Positions 37,334 to 47,659 of a stretch of DNA of 64,000 nt are shown here, piece by piece. Below the pieces are notes generated by a model. The model saw only the letters and a list, made by a program, of their open reading frames with translations. It ran no database searches and was not told the origin of the DNA. Every line of letters begins with the position of its first letter. The first letter of the stretch is position 1. The translations under genes were made by a program, and so were the position numbers. Source of the DNA: Ovoidimarina sp963698645 (GTDB lineage Bacteria; Pseudomonadota; Alphaproteobacteria; Rhodobacterales; Rhodobacteraceae); NCBI GenBank assembly GCA_963698645.1, contig CAVORP010000007.1:682001-746000 (forward strand), written 5' to 3'.

Positions 37334-40033
37334 ATGCTTGGTTTCGGAACGATCACGAAGAAGGTCCTTGGTACGCCGAATGACCGCAAGGTCAAATCGA
37401 TGCGGTCCGTGGTCGCCAAGATCAACGCGCTTGAGCCCGAATTCGAGAAGTTGACGGACGAGGGGATCAAGGAAAAGACGGCCGAATTGCAGGCACGGGC
37501 GCAGGTCAGGAGAACCGCTTGACGACCTGTTGCCCGAGGCTTTCGCGAACTGTCGCGAGGCAGCGCGCCGCGCATTGGGTCTGCGCGCGTTCGACGTACA
37601 GCTTTTGGGTGGTATCTTTCTGCATCAGGGAAATATCGCCGAGATGAAGACGGGTGAGGGCAAGACGCTGGTTGCGACCTTTCCGGCCTATCTGAATGCG
37701 CTCGGCGGCAAGGGCGTACACATCGTGACCGTGAACGATTACCTTGCAAAGCGCGACGCCGACTGGATGGGAAAGGTCTATGGAGCGCTGGGAATGACGA
37801 CGGGCGTCGTCTATCCAAGGCAGCCGGAGTCCGAAAAGGCAGAGGCCTATGGCTCGGACATTACCTACGCGACTAACAACGAACTGGGTTTTGACTATCT
37901 TCGCGACAACATGAAGTCGGAACTCAAGGAGATGCACCAGAGGTACCATAATTTCGCTATCGTCGACGAGGTGGACTCGATCCTGATCGACGAAGCGCGA
38001 ACACCGCTGATCATTTCCGGGCCAAGCCAGGACCGTTCGGAGCTTTACAAGGTTATCGATGCCCTGATCCCAGAGCTTCTTGACGAGCATTTCGAGCTGG
38101 ACGAGAAGACACGGAACGTGACCTTCACGGATGCTGGCAACGAATTCCTTGAAAACCGCCTTCATGAAGCAGGCATCCTGCCCGAGGGGCAGTCGCTTTA
38201 TGATCCGGAATCCACGACGATCGTACACCATGTGAATCAGGGTCTGCGGGCGCATAAGCTGTTTCAGAAGGACAAGGAATACATTGTCCGTGACGGCGAG
38301 GTGATGCTTATCGACGAGTTCACAGGCCGGATGATGCCGGGACGGCGTCTCTCTGATGGCTTGCATCAGGCGATCGAGGCGAAGGAAAACTGCGACATTC
38401 AGCCTGAGAACGTCACGCTCGCCAGTGTTACGTTTCCAGAACTATTTCCGGCTTTACGACAAGCTGGCAGGGATGACCGGCACGGCGGCGACGGAAGCTC
38501 AGGAGTTCGGCGAGATCTACGGGCTCGGAGTTGTCGAGATCCCGACGAATAAACCCGTCGCGCGTGTCGATGAACACGATCAGGTGTACCGGACGGCGCA
38601 GGAAAAGTACAAGGCGATCATCGATGGAATCAAGGAAGCCAATGATCGGGGTCAACCGGTACTGGTTGGCACTACGTCGATCGAAAAGTCCGAGTATCTG
38701 TCGACACTTCTAAAGAAAGAGGGCGTTCCGCATAACGTCCTCAATGCCCGTCAGCACGAGACAGGAGGCGCAGATCGTGGCTGATGCGGGGAAACCCGGG
38801 GCTGTTACGATCGCGACGAACATGGCCGGACGCGGAACCGACATCCAGTTGGGCGGGAATGTTGAACTGAAAGTGCTTGAAGCGCTTGCCAAGGATCCCG
38901 ACGCGCATCCCGACGAAATCCGGGCGCGGATCGAAGCCGAACATGCCGACGACAAGAAGAAGGTTCTTGATGCGGGCGGCCTCTACGTGCTGGCAACCGA
39001 GCGGCATGAAAGCCGCCGGATTGACAACCAGTTGCGCGGTCGGTCGGGACGTCAGGGGGATCCAGGGCGGTCATCTTTCTATCTGTCGCTCGAAGACGAT
39101 CTTATGCGGATTTTCGGGTCGGAACGGCTGGACAAGGTCCTTTCGTCGCTGGGGATGAAGGAAGGCGAAGCGATTGTGCACCCCTGGGTCAACAAGAGCC
39201 TCGAAAAGGCTCAGGCCAAGGTCGAAGGACGCAACTTTGACATTCGAAAGCAGTTGTTGAAATTCGACGACGTGATGAACGAGCAGCGAAAGGTGATCTT
39301 TTCGCAGCGACGCGAGATCATGGAAGCCGAAGAGATCTCCGAAATCGCCGAGGATATGCGTCATCAGGTGATTGATGACCTCATCGATGTCTACATGCCC
39401 CCGAAATCCTATGCGGACCAGTGGGACACCGAGGCACTTCGTGAAGAAGTACGGACCAAGCTTGGTCTCGACGCTCCTGTTGACGAGTGGGCGGCCGAAG
39501 AAGGCGTGGATGATACCGAGATCCGTGAACGGCTTTATCGGGCAACGAATGAGCTGATGGCAGCGAAAGCCGCGCAATTCGGGCCCGAAATGATGCGCTC
39601 GATCGAAAAGCAGATCCTGCTCCAGACGATCGATCAGAAATGGCGTGAACATCTCTTGACGCTCGAACATCTGCGTTCGGTGGTCGGTTTCCGCGGCTAT
39701 GCACAGCGTGATCCGCTTAACGAATACAAGAACGAGGCGTTCCAGCTGTTCGAAGGTTTGTTGGATGGTCTGCGCGAGGATGTGACGCAGAAACTTGCGC
39801 AGATCCGACCGATGACGCCAGAGGAACAGCAGGAAATGGCAAGGCAACTGGCCGCACGACAGGCCGCCCTTCAACAAGCGGCCCAGGCGCCGTCAGAGGA
39901 ACCTCATGAGGCCGCGGCAGTCGATGGGTTTGACGAGAGCGATCCAACGACCTGGGGCAATCCGGGCCGGAATGATTCCTGCCCATGCGGATCTGGGAAG
40001 AAATTCAAGCATTGTCATGGCCGCCTGAGCTAA
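37334..40033 (+). CDS. secA: Preprotein translocase ATPase SecA, three frameshifts
   Basis: SecA drives unfolded proteins through SecYEG. The start MLGFGTITKKVLGTPNDRK is at 37334. The Walker A loop is MKTGEGKTL, the DEAD-type motif is AIVDEVDSILIDEARTPLI, and the helicase motif is NMAGRGTDIQLGG. The protein ends with the SecB/zinc motif CPCGSGKKFKHCHG. Breaks are near 37505, 38440 and 38755. Its total of about 900 residues is the usual length. The gene diverges from ppiC. Confidence 0.95.
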
Positions 40034-40233
40034 GGCGGTCTTCTTGGAATTGGGCTGGATTTTGGCGCTTCCATCGTGGTCGATGGCGCAAGAACTACAA
40101 GATATGCGATCAAACGCGAGATCTTGTGATTTGGCTAGGTGCTTGATTTCTTAACGATTGTCGGAACTCTGCCATAGGAATGGCGTATTCCCCTGCCAGA
40201 ACCGCCTTGTTTGGTGCTTGAGGGGAAAACAAA

Positions 40234-41277
40234 GTGCTCACTTGGCGGATGGCAATGACCGCCGTCTTCACGCTTGTGATTGCGGCGGGAGCGGGACACA
40301 TCATGCAGTACGGTATGTCGGGTGAGACCAGCCAGGCGATGCCGGCGCCGCGGCCGTCTCAGTGGAAACCGATGCAGACCCGAGCAGATGCCTCGGTTTT
40401 GTTCTTTCCATCACAGACAGCGGTTTCTTCGGCCCCCACAGTTTCGACTATCGCGCTTATCTTTCCCGAACCTGAAGCCCTTGCTACAAGACCTTCATCT
40501 CTTCCCCGAACCCGCCTTTCACGCATCTCGGTTCCTGCGGATTCATTTATTGCGCCGCCAGGGGACAACGAGATCAATCTCAATGACTTCGGCATGGCCT
40601 GCGAACAGAATCTGAGTGCATCTGCAGCCCCCGGAGCGATGATCGCGCTTCAGCTTGATGCACCCTGTGAGCTGAATGCGGTCGTTGACATCCAGCATGC
40701 AGGTCTGAATTTCAGGATGCGTACCGATAAGACCGGACAGCTTGCCGTTTCCATCCCGGCGATGACTAGCGAAGCTTCGGTCTCGGTCATTGTCGGAAAC
40801 AACATCGCTTTGTCGCGGGAAGTTTCGGTGCCTGATGCAGCGGATTATGATCGCGTTGCGATGCAGTGGAATGGCTCTTCCGCGCTTTCGCTGCATGCTC
40901 TCGAATTCGATGCGGGGCCGGGTGATGCGGGGCATATCTCTGCCCGACGCTCTGGGCTTCCGACAAGCGGTGACCGCGCTGCGGGAGGATTTCTTCAGCG
41001 GTTCGGGGAGCCCGAGCTTGAAAATGCCCGAATGGCGGAAATCTATTCCTTCCCTTCGGGCTATATCGACCGCGACGGAACAGTCCGGCTGTCAGTGGCT
41101 GTGCGAGTAACGGACGCCAATTGCGGAGAAACACTTCCCGTTTCGCGGATTCAGACTCGCGCCGGGGAGCCGATCGAGGTCACCCAGATTCAGATCAGCC
41201 TGCCGGGCTGCGACTCTGCTGGAACAATTCTGGTGTTGAAAAACCTTTTGGAAGACCTGAAGATAGCCGGAAAGTAG
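40234..41277 (+). CDS. Membrane-anchored periplasmic protein of unknown function, upstream of the PstS-OmpA fusion
   Basis: I do not recognise this 347-residue protein. An N-terminal hydrophobic segment (AVFTLVIAAGAGHIM, about residues 9-24) looks like an uncleaved anchor. A Pro/Ser/Ala-rich linker runs to about residue 105, and then comes a globular part with four cysteines (MACEQN, DAPCELNA, DANCGET, LPGCDS) that could form two disulfides. The start is GTG at 40234 with AGGGGAAAA upstream. It ends 19 bases before the next gene on the same strand and is probably cotranscribed with it, so a shared envelope task is likely. Confidence 0.7.
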   Translation: MLTWRMAMTAVFTLVIAAGAGHIMQYGMSGETSQAMPAPRPSQWKPMQTRADASVLFFPSQTAVSSAPTVSTIALIFPEPEALATRPSSLPRTRLSRISVPADSFIAPPGDNEINLNDFGMACEQNLSASAAPGAMIALQLDAPCELNAVVDIQHAGLNFRMRTDKTGQLAVSIPAMTSEASVSVIVGNNIALSREVSVPDAADYDRVAMQWNGSSALSLHALEFDAGPGDAGHISARRSGLPTSGDRAAGGFLQRFGEPELENARMAEIYSFPSGYIDRDGTVRLSVAVRVTDANCGETLPVSRIQTRAGEPIEVTQIQISLPGCDSAGTILVLKNLLEDLKIAGK

Positions 41278-41296
41278 GTTTGGGCCACTCCCACCG

Positions 41297-42853
41297 ATGA
41301 ACTTTCCAAGACTGGCGGCGCTGGTCATCTCCCTCGGACTTGCCTCAGGTTCTGCGAGCGCCGCGGACCGTGTAACGTTGACATCGCATGACGGGACGAT
41401 TGTCCTGACAGGTGATCTGCTGAGTTATGATGGCGAATTCATTCGCATCGAAACCGTGTATGGCACCCTGACGATTGCAGGATCAGGTGTAGTTTGCGAA
41501 GGGGCGGCTTGTCCCATTCCCGACTTCTACATGGCCGAGTTGATGATCTCCGGTTCGGCTCTGACTGGGACGGACCTGATGCCCCGTCTTTTGGAGGCAT
41601 TCGCCGCCCGCAAGGGGCTGACATTCGTACGTCAGGACGAGGATGAGACGCATTTCCTTTACGTTCTGACCGACCCGGCGAGCCTGAACCCTGTGGCCCG
41701 GATTAGATTTCGCATTACTACGACTACGGAGGGCTTCGCCGATCTCGTTTCCGAGCAAGCCGATATAGCCATGGCGTTCCGTGAAGTGTCGGACTCCGAG
41801 AACGCGCGATCGATTGAGGCCAATCTGGGTGATCTGCGTCGCGATCAACGAAGCCAGATCGTTGCGCTTGACGCCATCGCCCCCCTGGTCGCCGAGGAAA
41901 ATCCCGTGAAGGCCATCAGCGTTCCCGATCTGGGTCGTGTCCTTTCCGGAGAGATTCGGAATTGGGCGGATCTTGGCGGCCCTGATGCCGAGATCGCTGT
42001 CCACCTGCCCGGATCAGAGCATGGTCTTTCCGCGCGCTTCATTCCTGTTGCCGATCAAGAGGGTGCGGTCCCCTGGATTACCCGGCATGGCGGTGTTGCC
42101 GATGTCGCGCGGGCTGTCGCTGGGGACAACCGCGCGCTTGGACTGGGAACAACCTCACGAATTGGAGACGCTAGAGCCCTGTCACTTTTGGGCAGCTGTG
42201 GGCATTTCGTGGCGGCGCAAACCGGTGCGATCAAATCCGAGGACTATCCGCTTTCGGCACCGCACTATCTGTACACGCCCGCGCGTCGCTTGCCTGCGAT
42301 TGCGCGGGACCTTCTGGATTTCCTTGCCTCGGGTACGGCGCAGGACGTGGTTCGGGCCGCAGGGTTCGTTGATCAAGGTCTGGAATACAGGCCCCTTGCC
42401 GAACAGGGCGACCGACTGAGCAGGGCGATTCTTGCGACGGGGCGAGAAGTGGGTGCCCCGGATCTGCGCAGGATGGTGGCAGCGCTTCAGAACGGCGCCA
42501 GGGTCAGCCTGACGTTTCGGTTCGAAGATGGGTCGGCGGATCTGGACGCACCCTCACGAGCGAACGTGACGGTGCTGGCGAAGCATATCGTCGATGGTCG
42601 GTTCGGCGGAGGAAAGCTGCTCTTCGCGGGGTTCAGCGATGGGCAGGGGAGTGCGGGGTCGAATCTGGAGCTGTCGCGTCGCCGCGCCGAGACCGTGCGG
42701 GATGCGGTCATTGCTGCGATTGGTGCAGACGCCGATATCAGAACAGAACTCGTTGCGGACGGTTTCGGTGAAGTGATGCCGATGGGCTGTGACGAAGACG
42801 ATTGGGGTCGTCGGATCAACCGCCGTGTTGAAGTCTGGTTGCATCAGAGATAG
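41297..42853 (+). CDS. PstS-like substrate-binding domain fused to an OmpA peptidoglycan-binding domain
   Basis: After a signal peptide (ending GSASAADR) come about 50 residues like a small beta domain (VTLTSHDGTIVLTGDLLSYDG). A phosphate-binding-protein-like domain (about residues 75-370) follows: ALTGTDLMPRLLEAFAARKG, and VGLGT-type elements in RALGLGTTSR. The last 120 residues are an OmpA/MotB domain: LTFRFEDGSADLD, ELSRRRAETVRDAV, and DDWGRRINRRVEVW. The OmpA part should tether it to peptidoglycan. What the PstS-like part binds is unknown. The frame is intact at 518 residues and convergent with radC, with a 10-base overlap. Confidence 0.82.
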   Translation: MNFPRLAALVISLGLASGSASAADRVTLTSHDGTIVLTGDLLSYDGEFIRIETVYGTLTIAGSGVVCEGAACPIPDFYMAELMISGSALTGTDLMPRLLEAFAARKGLTFVRQDEDETHFLYVLTDPASLNPVARIRFRITTTTEGFADLVSEQADIAMAFREVSDSENARSIEANLGDLRRDQRSQIVALDAIAPLVAEENPVKAISVPDLGRVLSGEIRNWADLGGPDAEIAVHLPGSEHGLSARFIPVADQEGAVPWITRHGGVADVARAVAGDNRALGLGTTSRIGDARALSLLGSCGHFVAAQTGAIKSEDYPLSAPHYLYTPARRLPAIARDLLDFLASGTAQDVVRAAGFVDQGLEYRPLAEQGDRLSRAILATGREVGAPDLRRMVAALQNGARVSLTFRFEDGSADLDAPSRANVTVLAKHIVDGRFGGGKLLFAGFSDGQGSAGSNLELSRRRAETVRDAVIAAIGADADIRTELVADGFGEVMPMGCDEDDWGRRINRRVEVWLHQR

Positions 42854-43605
42854 CCGCTGGCTCGAAATGAAAGCTCGGTCTCTTTTCCAATGATGAGGTG
42901 ATCGTGAAGTGTCAGACCAAGGACCTGCGCTGCCTTGTCGATCTCCTTGGTCATTGCGATGTCTTCGGCCGAAGGGCTTGGATCCCCGGACGGGTGATTG
43001 TGGACGAGGATCAGGGCAGAGGACGACAGCTCCAGCGCTCGCTTCACGATCTCACGCGGATAGACCGGCACATGATCGACGGTGCCATGCCCCTGTTCTT
43101 CGTCGGCGATCAGGGTGTTCTTTCGATCCAGAAACAGCACACGGAACTGTTCCGTGTCCTTATGTGCCAGCGCGATATGGCAATAGTCCAAGAGTGCCTG
43201 CCAACCTGAGAGGACCGGTTTGCCCATGACGCGCGATCGGGCCATGCGCTGGGCGGCAGCTTCGACGATCTTGAGCTCTTGAACTACCGATGGGCCGACC
43301 CCCGATACTTCCGTAAGCCGGTTAGGTGGGGCCGAAATCACATTGTTGAAGTCGCCAAACCTGTCAAGAAGCCGCCGGGCAAGGGGCTTGACGTCTTGCC
43401 TGGGGATCGCGCGAAAGAGAACGAGCTCGAGAAGCTCATAGTCCGGCATCGCGGCGGCTCCGCCTTCGAGAAATCGGGTTCGAAGGCGCGCGCGGTGGTC
43501 GCGGATGTAAGAGGGCAGCTTCGGTTCGGGCATCACCGAAGTCGCCATTGGCACCTCGAACAAGGACGGCAGCGCATCTGAGAAATGGTGCTTACGCGGT
43601 GGCAT
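42844..43605 (-). CDS. radC: RadC family JAB/MPN-domain protein
   Basis: The protein has an N-terminal helix-hairpin-helix region (LTEVSGVGPSVVQELK near residue 110) and a C-terminal JAMM metal motif, HNHPSGDPSPSAED, with the upstream region RVLFLDRKN. RadC was named for a DNA-repair mutant whose link to repair was later withdrawn; its true role is unknown. I chose the ATG at 43605 (MPPRKHHFSDALPSLFEVP); an internal ATG at 43548 is an alternative. Length is 253 residues. Confidence 0.88.
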   Translation of the reverse strand: MPPRKHHFSDALPSLFEVPMATSVMPEPKLPSYIRDHRARLRTRFLEGGAAAMPDYELLELVLFRAIPRQDVKPLARRLLDRFGDFNNVISAPPNRLTEVSGVGPSVVQELKIVEAAAQRMARSRVMGKPVLSGWQALLDYCHIALAHKDTEQFRVLFLDRKNTLIADEEQGHGTVDHVPVYPREIVKRALELSSSALILVHNHPSGDPSPSAEDIAMTKEIDKAAQVLGLTLHDHLIIGKETELSFRASGYL

Positions 43606-43699
43606 ATGCCGACACTCGCCGTGCAAGGTCAACAAAGCGTTAATCTCGGAAGAGCCGACTGATTTGCTATATCAGCACGATCAGGTGAGAGGGCTCAGC

Positions 43700-44849
43700 C
43701 TAGCCCTTCATATTGTCCCAGAAGCTTTTTACCGCAGAGAAGAAGTCTGACAATTCCGGGTTTGTATCTGTCTTCGACAACTCCTCGAACTCCCTGAGGA
43801 GTTCTTTCTGCCGGGAGGACAGGTTCACAGGGGTTTCCACCGCCAGCTCAAGGTACATGTCGCCCTGCCCGCCGCCACGGAGCATGGGCATCCCCTTGCC
43901 ACGCAGGCGCATCTGCTTGCCAGACTGACTTCCCGCAGGAACCTTTACACGCGATCGCCCGCCGTCGATGGTGGGAACTTCGATATCTCCACCCATGGCT
44001 GCGGACGTCATGCTGACGGGAACGCGGCAATAAAGATGCTGGCCGTCACGCTGAAACAGCGGATGGTCAGTGACCTCGATGAAGATGTAAAGGTCGCCAG
44101 ATGGGCCTCCGCGCATCCCGGCCTCGCCTTCGCCGGCAAGACGTATCCGAGTTCCGGTTTCGACCCCGGCTGGAATATTCACCGACAATGAGCGATCTTT
44201 CTGGACGCGTCCGGCGCCCCCACAGCTCTTGCAGGGGTTTTGGATGATCTGGCCCATGCCGGAACAGGTGGGGCAGGTGCGCTCGACAGTGAAGAAACCC
44301 TGCTGCGCGCGAACCTTGCCCATGCCCGAACACGTGGGGCAATTTGTGGGCTCGGTTCCGGATTCCGAACCCGACCCCCTGCACGTGTCGCAGGTAAGCG
44401 CTGTCGGGACCTTGATCGTCTTTTGCAGGCCGGAGTAGGCATCTTCAAGTGTCACTCGGAGGTTGTAGCGCAGATCAGAGCCGCGTGCCGCGCGTTGCCG
44501 TCCGCCACCCTGCCGTCCGCCCATGAAATCGCCGAACAGATCGTCAAATACATCAGAGAAGGCGCTCGCGAAATCGCCGCCCGCATACTGGCCGCCGCGT
44601 GGTCCACCGCCGCCCATGCCGCCTTCAAAGGCGGCGTGACCGTAGCGGTCATAGGCGGCCTTCTTGTCGGCGTCTTTCAGAACCTCGTAGGCTTCGTTCG
44701 CTTCCTTGAACTGCGACTTCTGCATTGGGGTTGTCCGCATTACGATCGGGATGCAGTTCCTTCGCTTTCTGACGATAGGCTTTCTTGATCTCGTCGGCGC
44801 CCGCACCTTTCGAGACCCCCAGAACCTCGTAGTAATCCCGTTTTGCCAT
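43700..44849 (-). CDS. dnaJ: Chaperone DnaJ, one frameshift in the J domain
   Basis: DnaJ stimulates the DnaK ATPase and delivers unfolded substrates. The J domain starts MAKRDYYEVLGVSKGAGADE and contains HPDRN (the HPD triad). One base is missing or surplus near 44730, after which FKEANEAYEVLKDADKKAAYD continues. A Gly-rich stretch follows, then four zinc repeats (CDTCRGSG, CPTCSGMG twice, CKSCGGAG), then the C-terminal substrate domains. The gene is downstream of dnaK, with a strong hairpin between them. Confidence 0.95.
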
Positions 44850-44876
44850 CTATGGTCACCTTGCCTTGAACGCGAT

Positions 44877-44902
44877 GGCCGGCCTGCGTTCGCAGGCCGG
44901 CC
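44877..44902. other. Strong RNA hairpin between dnaK and dnaJ
   Basis: An inverted repeat of 11-12 bases per arm (GGCCGGCCTGC and its complement) surrounds a loop of about four bases, 21 bases after the dnaK stop and 27 before the dnaJ ATG. It lacks a T run, so it is not a standard terminator. It could set the dnaK:dnaJ ratio by blocking 3' decay or reducing read-through. Confidence 0.7.
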
Positions 44903-44923
44903 AGATGCGTTCGGGACGCGTCT

Positions 44924-46843
44924 TCAAGAGGCGCGCTTGTCGTCGTCCAGATCTTCGAAATCGGCATCGACGATCTCGTCGTCAACATCACGAGGACCGT
45001 CTTCCGCTTCCGACGGTTCGCCGGCGGCTTTTTCCTGCTCGGTCTTGTAGATCGCTTCTCCAAGCTTCATTGCCGCTTCGGTGACGTTCTGGATGCCGGA
45101 CTTGATCTTTCCGGCGTCATCGGTCTCCAGCTGATCCTTCAGCGCCGAGATCGCAAGTTCGATGGCTTCGATTGTCGTCGGATCGACCTTGTCACTATGC
45201 TCTTCCATCGACTTCTCGGTGGAATGGATCAGGCTTTCCGCCTGGTTCTTGGCTTCGACAAGTTCGCGACGATCCTTGTCCGCCTCGGCATTCGCCTCGG
45301 CATCCTTGACCATCTGTTCGATCTCATCGTCCGAAAGACCGCCCGAGGCCTGGATCGTGATCACCTGTTCTTTTCCGGTGCCCTTGTCTTTTGCGCTGAC
45401 CGAAACGATGCCGTTGGCATCAATATCGAAGGTAACCTCGATTTGCGGCAAACCGCGTGGCGCCGGCGGGATGTCTTCGAGATTGAACTGTCCCAACAGT
45501 TTGTTGTCGGCAGCCATCTCGCGTTCGCCTTGGAAGACGCGGATCGTCACCGCGTTCTGGTTGTCCTCGGCAGTAGAAAAGATCTGGGACTTCTTCGTCG
45601 GGATCGTGGTGTTGCGGTCGATCAGGCGGGTGAATACACCACCCAGCGTCTCGATGCCCAAAGACAAAGGTGTCACGTCGAGCAGGACCACATCCTTGAC
45701 ATCGCCCTGAAGGACGCCGGCCTGAATTGCCGCACCCAAGGCGACAACCTCGTCGGGGTTCACGCCCTTGTGGGGCTCTTTGCCAAAGAACTTGGTCACT
45801 TCTTCGACCACGCGGGGCATCCGCGTCATACCGCCGACCAGAACGACCTCGTCGATGTCGCTGGTGGTCAGGCCTGCATCCTTGAGCGCGGCCTGGCAGG
45901 GTTTGATCGAATTCTTGATCAGGTCGGAGACGAGGCTTTCCAGCTTTGCACGCGTCAGTTTCATGACCATATGCAGCGGCTGACCACCATTCGGGTCCAT
46001 CGAGATAAACGGCTGGTTGATTTCCGTCTGCGACGAGGACGACAGTTCGATCTTGGCCTTCTCCGCAGCTTCCTTCAAACGCTGCAGAGCCATCTTGTCC
46101 TTCGTCAGGTCGACGCCGGTCTCTTTCTTGAACTCGTCCGCTAGGTAGTTGACGATCCGCATGTCGAAGTCTTCACCGCCAAGGAAGGTGTCGCCATTGG
46201 TGGATTTCACTTCGAACAGACCGTCGTCGATCTCGAGGATGGTGATGTCGAACGTACCGCCGCCAAGGTCATAGACAGCAATGGTCCGGGTCTCTTTCTT
46301 GTCGAGACCATAGGCAAGTGCAGCAGCTGTGGGTTCGTTGATGATTCGCAGAACTTCGAGGCCGGCGATCTTGCCCGCATCCTTGGTGGCCTGGCGCTGG
46401 GCGTCGTTGAAATAGGCCGGAACGGTAATGACCGCCTGTTCAACCTTTTCGCCCAGATAGGATTCTGCGGTTTCCTTCATCTTTTGCAGGATGAATGCCG
46501 AGATCTGCGAGGGGCTGTACTTCTCGCCTTTCGCCTGGACCCATGCATCGCCGTTACCGCCATCGATGATGGTGTACGGAACAATGTTCTTGTCCTTCGT
46601 CACCTCGGCGTCGGTAACGCGACGACCGATGAGGCGCTTGACGGCAAAGATGGTGTTTTCAGGGTTCGTCACGGCCTGACGCTTGGCCGGCTGACCAACG
46701 AGGCGTTCGTTATCCGTAAAGGCGACGATCGAGGGCGTGGTGCGTGCACCTTCGGCGTTCTCGATCACGCGCGGCTGCGATCCGTCCATAATCGCGACGC
46801 AGCTGTTTGTGGTTCCAAGGTCGATACCGATGACTTTGGCCAT
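44924..46843 (-). CDS. dnaK: Chaperone DnaK (Hsp70)
   Basis: This is an ATP-driven chaperone. The 639-residue protein is full length and in frame. The nucleotide-binding domain starts IGIDLGTTNSCVAIMDG and includes VYDLGGGTFDITILE and VLVGGMTRMPRV. The interdomain linker DVVLLDVTPLSLGIET leads to the substrate domain. The C-terminal tail is acidic (DDEIVDADFEDLDDDK). A clean ribosome site (GAGGAAATAG) precedes the ATG, and a heat-shock promoter lies about 105 bases upstream. Confidence 0.98.
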   Translation of the reverse strand: MAKVIGIDLGTTNSCVAIMDGSQPRVIENAEGARTTPSIVAFTDNERLVGQPAKRQAVTNPENTIFAVKRLIGRRVTDAEVTKDKNIVPYTIIDGGNGDAWVQAKGEKYSPSQISAFILQKMKETAESYLGEKVEQAVITVPAYFNDAQRQATKDAGKIAGLEVLRIINEPTAAALAYGLDKKETRTIAVYDLGGGTFDITILEIDDGLFEVKSTNGDTFLGGEDFDMRIVNYLADEFKKETGVDLTKDKMALQRLKEAAEKAKIELSSSSQTEINQPFISMDPNGGQPLHMVMKLTRAKLESLVSDLIKNSIKPCQAALKDAGLTTSDIDEVVLVGGMTRMPRVVEEVTKFFGKEPHKGVNPDEVVALGAAIQAGVLQGDVKDVVLLDVTPLSLGIETLGGVFTRLIDRNTTIPTKKSQIFSTAEDNQNAVTIRVFQGEREMAADNKLLGQFNLEDIPPAPRGLPQIEVTFDIDANGIVSVSAKDKGTGKEQVITIQASGGLSDDEIEQMVKDAEANAEADKDRRELVEAKNQAESLIHSTEKSMEEHSDKVDPTTIEAIELAISALKDQLETDDAGKIKSGIQNVTEAAMKLGEAIYKTEQEKAAGEPSEAEDGPRDVDDEIVDADFEDLDDDKRAS

Positions 46844-46948
46844 ATCTATTTCCTCTTCTTAGGCGATGTTCCGGACCCGTGGCCCGTTGCGGCACCACAA
46901 TCCAATCCCAGAGTTTCAGTCGGGGACCTGCCCCAACCGGGTTCCGAG

Positions 46949-46980
46949 CGTATATAGGGACAGCGAAATTGGGCTGCAAG
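46949..46980 (-). promoter_or_regulatory. Putative RpoH (sigma-32) heat-shock promoter for dnaK
   Basis: Reading the minus strand, CTTG (46980-46977) is followed after 19 bases by CTATATA ending at about 46951. This resembles the alphaproteobacterial heat-shock consensus and matches the hslO promoter at 7626-7654 in both elements. Confidence 0.65.
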
Positions 46981-46987
46981 CGGGCGT

Positions 46988-47659
46988 ATGCCACGCGAAG
47001 GGTTAAAAATCGGGGCGTTTCTCATGGGTGACGGATTGGCTGCGCGAAAAATGGCAAGCGAAACGGTTCGCATCGCTGACGCCGGGTTCTGGCAGGGGCT
47101 TCTTGATCCGGATGAGCAGAGCGCAATCGTCGATGCGGTTCGGTCTGTAGTGGCACAGGCGCCCTTGTTGCATCCCGAAACCAGCCGCGGAAAGAAGATG
47201 TCGGTGCAAATGACATCGGCGGGGTCTTACGGCTGGATCTCGGACCGGCGCGGGTATCGCTACGAACGGCGGCATCCTTCAGGTGTGGACTGGCCGCCGA
47301 TCCCCGAGACGGTCCTTGCGGTTTGGAAAGCCGTCAGTGGTGTGAGTCGTGCGCCCGATACCTGTCTGGTCAACTTCTACGGCGAAGGCGCAAAGATGGG
47401 CCTTCATCAGGATCGCGACGAAGCCTCATTTGACTGGCCGGTCGTTTCGATCTCGCTTGGTGATGACGCCTTGTTCCGGATTGGCGGAAAAGAGCGAAGC
47501 GGCAAGACGCAGAGCGTCTGGCTGAAGTCGGGTGATGTTCTGGTGATGAGCGGGGCGGCACGGCTTGCCTATCACGGCATTGACCGGATCAGGTTCGGTT
47601 CCTCAGGGCTCTTGTCCAATGGGGGCAGACTCAATCTTACCCTGCGGGTCGTGACCTAA
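46988..47659 (+). CDS. alkB: AlkB-like 2-oxoglutarate/Fe(II) dioxygenase (DNA/RNA alkylation repair)
   Basis: AlkB enzymes remove methyl groups from bases by oxidative demethylation. The iron ligands are visible as HQDRDE (H and D) and the His in LAYHGIDRIRFG, and the 2-oxoglutarate-binding Arg is in RLNLTLRVV. Substrate-region motifs NFYGEGAKMGLHQD and VSISLGDDALFRIGG agree. Candidate starts are ATG 46988, 47024 and 47051; the first leaves only a few bases to the dnaK -35 element, so a later start is possible. The stop overlaps the SH3-protein stop (convergent). Confidence 0.87.
   Translation: MPREGLKIGAFLMGDGLAARKMASETVRIADAGFWQGLLDPDEQSAIVDAVRSVVAQAPLLHPETSRGKKMSVQMTSAGSYGWISDRRGYRYERRHPSGVDWPPIPETVLAVWKAVSGVSRAPDTCLVNFYGEGAKMGLHQDRDEASFDWPVVSISLGDDALFRIGGKERSGKTQSVWLKSGDVLVMSGAARLAYHGIDRIRFGSSGLLSNGGRLNLTLRVVT

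Noticed and set aside
37334..40033. Programmed ribosomal frameshifting in secA and other split genes
   Set aside because: No slippery heptamer with a following structure recurs at the breaks. They occur in many unrelated genes and in both directions, which fits sequence error better.
40034..40233. A terminator or small RNA after secA
   Set aside because: CCATCG-TGGT-CGATGG near 40070-40085 can fold, but there is no T run and no promoter I can support.
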